Source: Betaproteobacteria bacterium
GTDB lineage: Bacteria; Pseudomonadota; Gammaproteobacteria; Burkholderiales; SG8-39
Length of the DNA stretch: 64,000 nucleotides
Assembly: GCA_022340285.1 (NCBI GenBank)
Contig: JAJDOG010000055.1
Location: forward strand, 1-64,000
Reading direction: 5' to 3'
The position numbers and the translations under genes were made by a program. The notes beneath the pieces are model-generated. The model was not told where the DNA came from. It did not search any database and saw only the letters and a program-made list of their open reading frames with translations. Shown here in pieces: positions 60,820 to 64,000 of the stretch; the first letter of the stretch is position 1, and each line of letters begins with the position of its first letter.

Positions 60820-63800
60820 ATGGAGCACGGCCGGTCCGACGCCGATTTCGTCCGCGAGACGCACAACATCGCGCGCTACTTCACCGAGCAGCGCGCCATA
60901 GCCTGGGTGGCGCTGGTCGCGGTGACCATCTGGGGCGTCTACAGCTACGTCAACATGCCGAAGCGCAAGGACCCGGACATTCCGGTCCGGATCGCGCTCG
61001 CCGTCACCGACTGGCCGGGCGTGAGCGCGGAGAAGGTCGAGCAGCTGGTAACGCGGCCGATCGAGGAGCGCATCTCCGAGAACACGCAAATCCATCCGCC
61101 CACTGCGTCCGCCTTCGGCATCAAGTCGCTCTCGCTCCCGGGCGTGTCGATCATCCAGATCCAGCTCGACGAATCGGTCGACGACGTGCGCAAGGAGTTC
61201 AGCGACATCAACCTCAAGCTGAATGCGCTCAACTCGCAGCTTCCTCAGGGCGCCGGGCCGATCCAGTTCAACAGCGACTTCGGCGACACCGCGGCCCTCA
61301 TGCTCACCGTTGCCAGCCCCCCCGAGACGCCCGTCGCAATCGCCCTGCGCGCCGACGCGGTCCGCCGTGATCTCTCCGATATCCGCTCCCGGGCGCCATC
61401 CGGCCCACGCGTCGCCGTGGTGGTGTGCTACGCGGGATCGCTGAGTCCCGACCTGCCGTTGCGGGGCCGCGACCTCGTCGCGCGCCACCTCGTGGCGCAG
61501 GGCCTCGCCCGCGACGCACGTCCGATCGACGGCCCGGGTTTCGTCGGACTCGACTTCGTGACAGATCTCGACGACGCCGCGCTTGGGGCCGCAATCGAGC
61601 GATTCATGCGCGAAGTCATCGGCGCCCCGCGCATACACCCGGATTCGTGGGCGCCGGCGATCATCCGGGACCTCGCGGAAACGGAAGCGAAACTCGCCGC
61701 GGTCGCGGGCCCCCGCTACACCTACCGCGAGCTCGACAACGCGACAGACCTCATCCAGCGCGCGCTCGAGCGGGTGCCGCTCGCCTCGACCGTCAGCCGC
61801 TCGGGCGTCCTCAACGAGCAGGTCACGCTCGTGTACTCGCAGGCGCGCCTGTCGGCCTACGGCGTACAGCCGTCGAACCTCAAGGACGTCCTCGCCGCCC
61901 GCAACATCACGCTCGCGGGCGGGGTGCTCAACGTCGACAACCTGAACGTGACCGTCGACCCCTCCGGGGAATTCAAGAACGCCCGCGAGATCGGCGGCGT
62001 CATCATCACGCGCGATGCAAACGGCAACGCCGTGTACCTGCGAGATCTCGTCGATATCGTCCGGACGTACCAGAGTCCGCCGAGCTACCTCAACTACTAC
62101 ACGTGGAAGGACGCGAGCGGCCAGTGGCACCGGAGCCCGGCCATCACGCTCTCCGTCCAGATGCGCTCGAGCGAGCAGATCGCCGAGTTCGGACGCCTGG
62201 TCGATGCCGCGCTCGCCGAGGTCGCGCCTCAGCTCCCCCCGGATCTCGTCATGGCCCGCACCTCGGATCAGCCGCGCCAGGTGCGGGAGAACATCGACCT
62301 CTTCATGACCGCGCTCTACGAGGCCATCATCCTCGTCGTCCTGATCTCACTCGTCGGCTTCTGGGAATGGCGCTCGGCGCTGCTGATCGCGCTCAGCATT
62401 CCGACCACGCTCGCCATGACGTTCGGCGCCGCGTTCACGCTCGGCATCGAGCTGCAGCAGGTCTCCATTGCGACTCTCATCATCGCCCTGGGTCTCCTCG
62501 TCGATGACCCGGTCGTGGCTGGCGATGCCATCAAACGCGAGCTCGGGGCCGGACAATCGCGCCAGGTCGCCGCCTGGCTCGGCCCGACCAAGATCGCCCA
62601 GGCGATTCTCTTCGCGACAATCACCAACATCGTCGCCTATCTGCCCTACCTGCTGCTCACCGGCACGACCGGCGATTTTCTCTACAGTCTGCCGGTCGTG
62701 ATGACCTGCGCGCTCGTCTCTTCACGCCTGGTCTCGATGACTTTCGTGCCGCTTCTCGGCTACTACCTCCTGCGCACGCCGAAACGGCTCGATCCGCCGA
62801 TCGAGGAACGGCGCCGGCGCGGATTCACCGGCGTCTACTACCGGTTCGGCGTCAAGGTGCTGAACCACCGCTGGATCTCGCTCCTGGTCTCCTTCGTGTT
62901 CCTGGCGGCCGGTGGCGCGATCTTCACTCGGCTCCCGACCTCGTTCTTTCCGGACGACGTGCAATACCTCTCGTACATCGATCTGTGGCTGCCCAACAAC
63001 GTCTCGTTCGCGCGCACCGACGAGGTGGCGCAGCGCGCCGCGCAGATTGTCCGCGAGGTCACCGCCGAGTACGCCGCCGAGCATCCCGGGGACGACGGCA
63101 AGCCGCGTCCGGTGCTGAAGTCGGTCACCACCTTCGTCGGCGGCGGCGCGCCGCGGTTCTGGTTTTCGCTCACGCCGGAGCAGCGCCAGAACAACTATGC
63201 GCAGCTCGTCATCGAGGTCGAGGACAAGTTCGACACGCCGCCGCTGGTCGAGCGGCTGCGCCCGGCGATCGCCGCCCGGCTCGACGGCGCGCGCGCCGAC
63301 GTTCGCCAGCTCGAGACCAATGCGGTCGGCATTCCGGTCCAGATCCGGCTCAGCACGGAATCCGGCATCGACCCGCGGCGGTCGCAGGCGAACCTCGCCG
63401 AGCTGCGCCGGCTCGGCGATCGGCTGACGGCGGTCTTCCGGGACCTCCCGATCGCCACCGGCTTTCGCGACGACTGGGGCGAGGAGAGCTTCGTCGTCAA
63501 GCTCGCGGTCGATCCCGATCGCGCCAATCTCGCCGGCGTCACCAACCAGGACGTCGCCGGATCCGCCAGTGCAGGCATCAGCGGCAGCCAGGTGACGGTG
63601 CTGCGCGAAGGCGACAAGCAGATCCCTGTGGTGGCGCAGCTGCGCTTCGACGAGCGCGCAAACCTCTCCGACGTCCAGAATCTCTATGTCTACTCGGCGC
63701 AGGGCACGCAGAATGCGCCGCTCGGCCTCGTCGCATCGGTGCATACCGATCTCGAGACGCAACGCATCCGACGCATGGATCACTACCGGACGATCACGGT

Positions 63801-64000
63801 GGAGGGATTCCCCGCCGCGGGCTTCTATCCGTCTGAGGTGATGAAGGCCGCGCGCCCGGCGCTGACGGAATTCCAGAAGAGTCTGCCCCCCGGCTTCCAG
63901 GTCACCATATCCGCATCCGAGGCCAAGCAGAAGCACGGCTTCAGGCAACTCGGCATCCTGCTGGCGATTTCGGTCGCCGCGATCTTCGTCTCCCTGGTCA
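60820..64000 (+). CDS. RND efflux transporter permease subunit (partial, 3' end cut)
   Basis: At least 1060 residues from ATG at 60820, running off the right edge with no stop in the window. RND family: N-terminal helix ARYFTEQRAIAWVALV, periplasmic porter, and the proton-relay motif LGLLVDDPVVAGDAIKRELG in the fourth helix. A family-specific periplasmic insert of about 100 residues (around 170-290, starting near VASPPETPVAIAL) is present; I have seen this in similar annotated pumps. Directly follows the adaptor gene, so an efflux system is certain; its substrate is not. Confidence 0.92.
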   Translation, partial: MEHGRSDADFVRETHNIARYFTEQRAIAWVALVAVTIWGVYSYVNMPKRKDPDIPVRIALAVTDWPGVSAEKVEQLVTRPIEERISENTQIHPPTASAFGIKSLSLPGVSIIQIQLDESVDDVRKEFSDINLKLNALNSQLPQGAGPIQFNSDFGDTAALMLTVASPPETPVAIALRADAVRRDLSDIRSRAPSGPRVAVVVCYAGSLSPDLPLRGRDLVARHLVAQGLARDARPIDGPGFVGLDFVTDLDDAALGAAIERFMREVIGAPRIHPDSWAPAIIRDLAETEAKLAAVAGPRYTYRELDNATDLIQRALERVPLASTVSRSGVLNEQVTLVYSQARLSAYGVQPSNLKDVLAARNITLAGGVLNVDNLNVTVDPSGEFKNAREIGGVIITRDANGNAVYLRDLVDIVRTYQSPPSYLNYYTWKDASGQWHRSPAITLSVQMRSSEQIAEFGRLVDAALAEVAPQLPPDLVMARTSDQPRQVRENIDLFMTALYEAIILVVLISLVGFWEWRSALLIALSIPTTLAMTFGAAFTLGIELQQVSIATLIIALGLLVDDPVVAGDAIKRELGAGQSRQVAAWLGPTKIAQAILFATITNIVAYLPYLLLTGTTGDFLYSLPVVMTCALVSSRLVSMTFVPLLGYYLLRTPKRLDPPIEERRRRGFTGVYYRFGVKVLNHRWISLLVSFVFLAAGGAIFTRLPTSFFPDDVQYLSYIDLWLPNNVSFARTDEVAQRAAQIVREVTAEYAAEHPGDDGKPRPVLKSVTTFVGGGAPRFWFSLTPEQRQNNYAQLVIEVEDKFDTPPLVERLRPAIAARLDGARADVRQLETNAVGIPVQIRLSTESGIDPRRSQANLAELRRLGDRLTAVFRDLPIATGFRDDWGEESFVVKLAVDPDRANLAGVTNQDVAGSASAGISGSQVTVLREGDKQIPVVAQLRFDERANLSDVQNLYVYSAQGTQNAPLGLVASVHTDLETQRIRRMDHYRTITVEGFPAAGFYPSEVMKAARPALTEFQKSLPPGFQVTISASEAKQKHGFRQLGILLAISVAAIFVSLV

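Overview
The window is GC-rich chromosomal DNA from an environmental betaproteobacterium (Burkholderiales/Rhodocyclales/Nitrosomonadales-like). The evidence is the gene order RNB ribonuclease - tonB-like - aroE - mtgA, the run aroQ-accB-accC-prmA, and a TorF-type porin - glnK - amt operon. No rRNA, tRNA, CRISPR array or complete insertion sequence was seen. All assignments come from reading the sequence; no database search was run.

Layout. 1-0.6 kb: two promoterless minus-strand ORFs separated by an attC-like site, which looks like the edge of an integron cassette array without a visible integrase. 0.9-7.4 kb: minus-strand housekeeping genes (mtgA, aroE, tonB-like, RNase II family, yqiA-like, mpl). 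7.5-14 kb: a plus-strand run (nucleotidyltransferase, tlpA-like, aroQ, accB, accC, prmA, a zinc-ribbon/DUF3426 membrane protein with an in-frame 24-bp minisatellite, a PfkB kinase). 14-20.6 kb: HIT protein, plsC-like acyltransferase, then comM, an MFS transporter, pobA and apaH on the minus strand, and ubiK-like. 20.6-23.5 kb: a nitrogen-regulated porin-glnK-amt operon behind a convincing NtrC site and sigma-54 promoter. 23.5-26.4 kb: small proteins and two alpha/beta hydrolases, one fused to a LuxR HTH.

26.6-52.2 kb is the accessory, catabolic part. First come an HTH/methyltransferase-like protein, a MetF-like reductase and a core-MetE-like methyltransferase, then a feruloyl-CoA synthase, a thiolase, a decarboxylase-type amidohydrolase and a Cys-nucleophile hydrolase. 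A 9-kb minus-strand operon follows (ferredoxin, AprA-like flavoprotein, ThDP enzyme, TctC-TctB-TctA, 4,5-dihydroxyphthalate decarboxylase-like protein, class III extradiol dioxygenase). It is transcribed divergently from a gene for a citrate-synthase-like protein with an N-terminal HTH. After that come a second MetE-like gene and a TRAP transporter. The region reads as uptake and ring cleavage of an aromatic acid (substrate unknown), with C1/methyl handling beside it.

52-64 kb: a GH15 hydrolase, cydAB with a partial internal duplication at the start of cydB, an enolase-superfamily enzyme, DedA and CorA/ZntB-type membrane proteins, and an RND efflux pair that runs off the right edge.

Most unusual points: the HTH-citrate synthase protein with a TTGA-N8-TCAA palindrome in its divergent promoter and a second one downstream; the AprBA-like/ThDP enzyme set; the attC-like cassette boundary; and a repeat family whose five copies all lie a few bases after a stop codon, in the same orientation as the gene.
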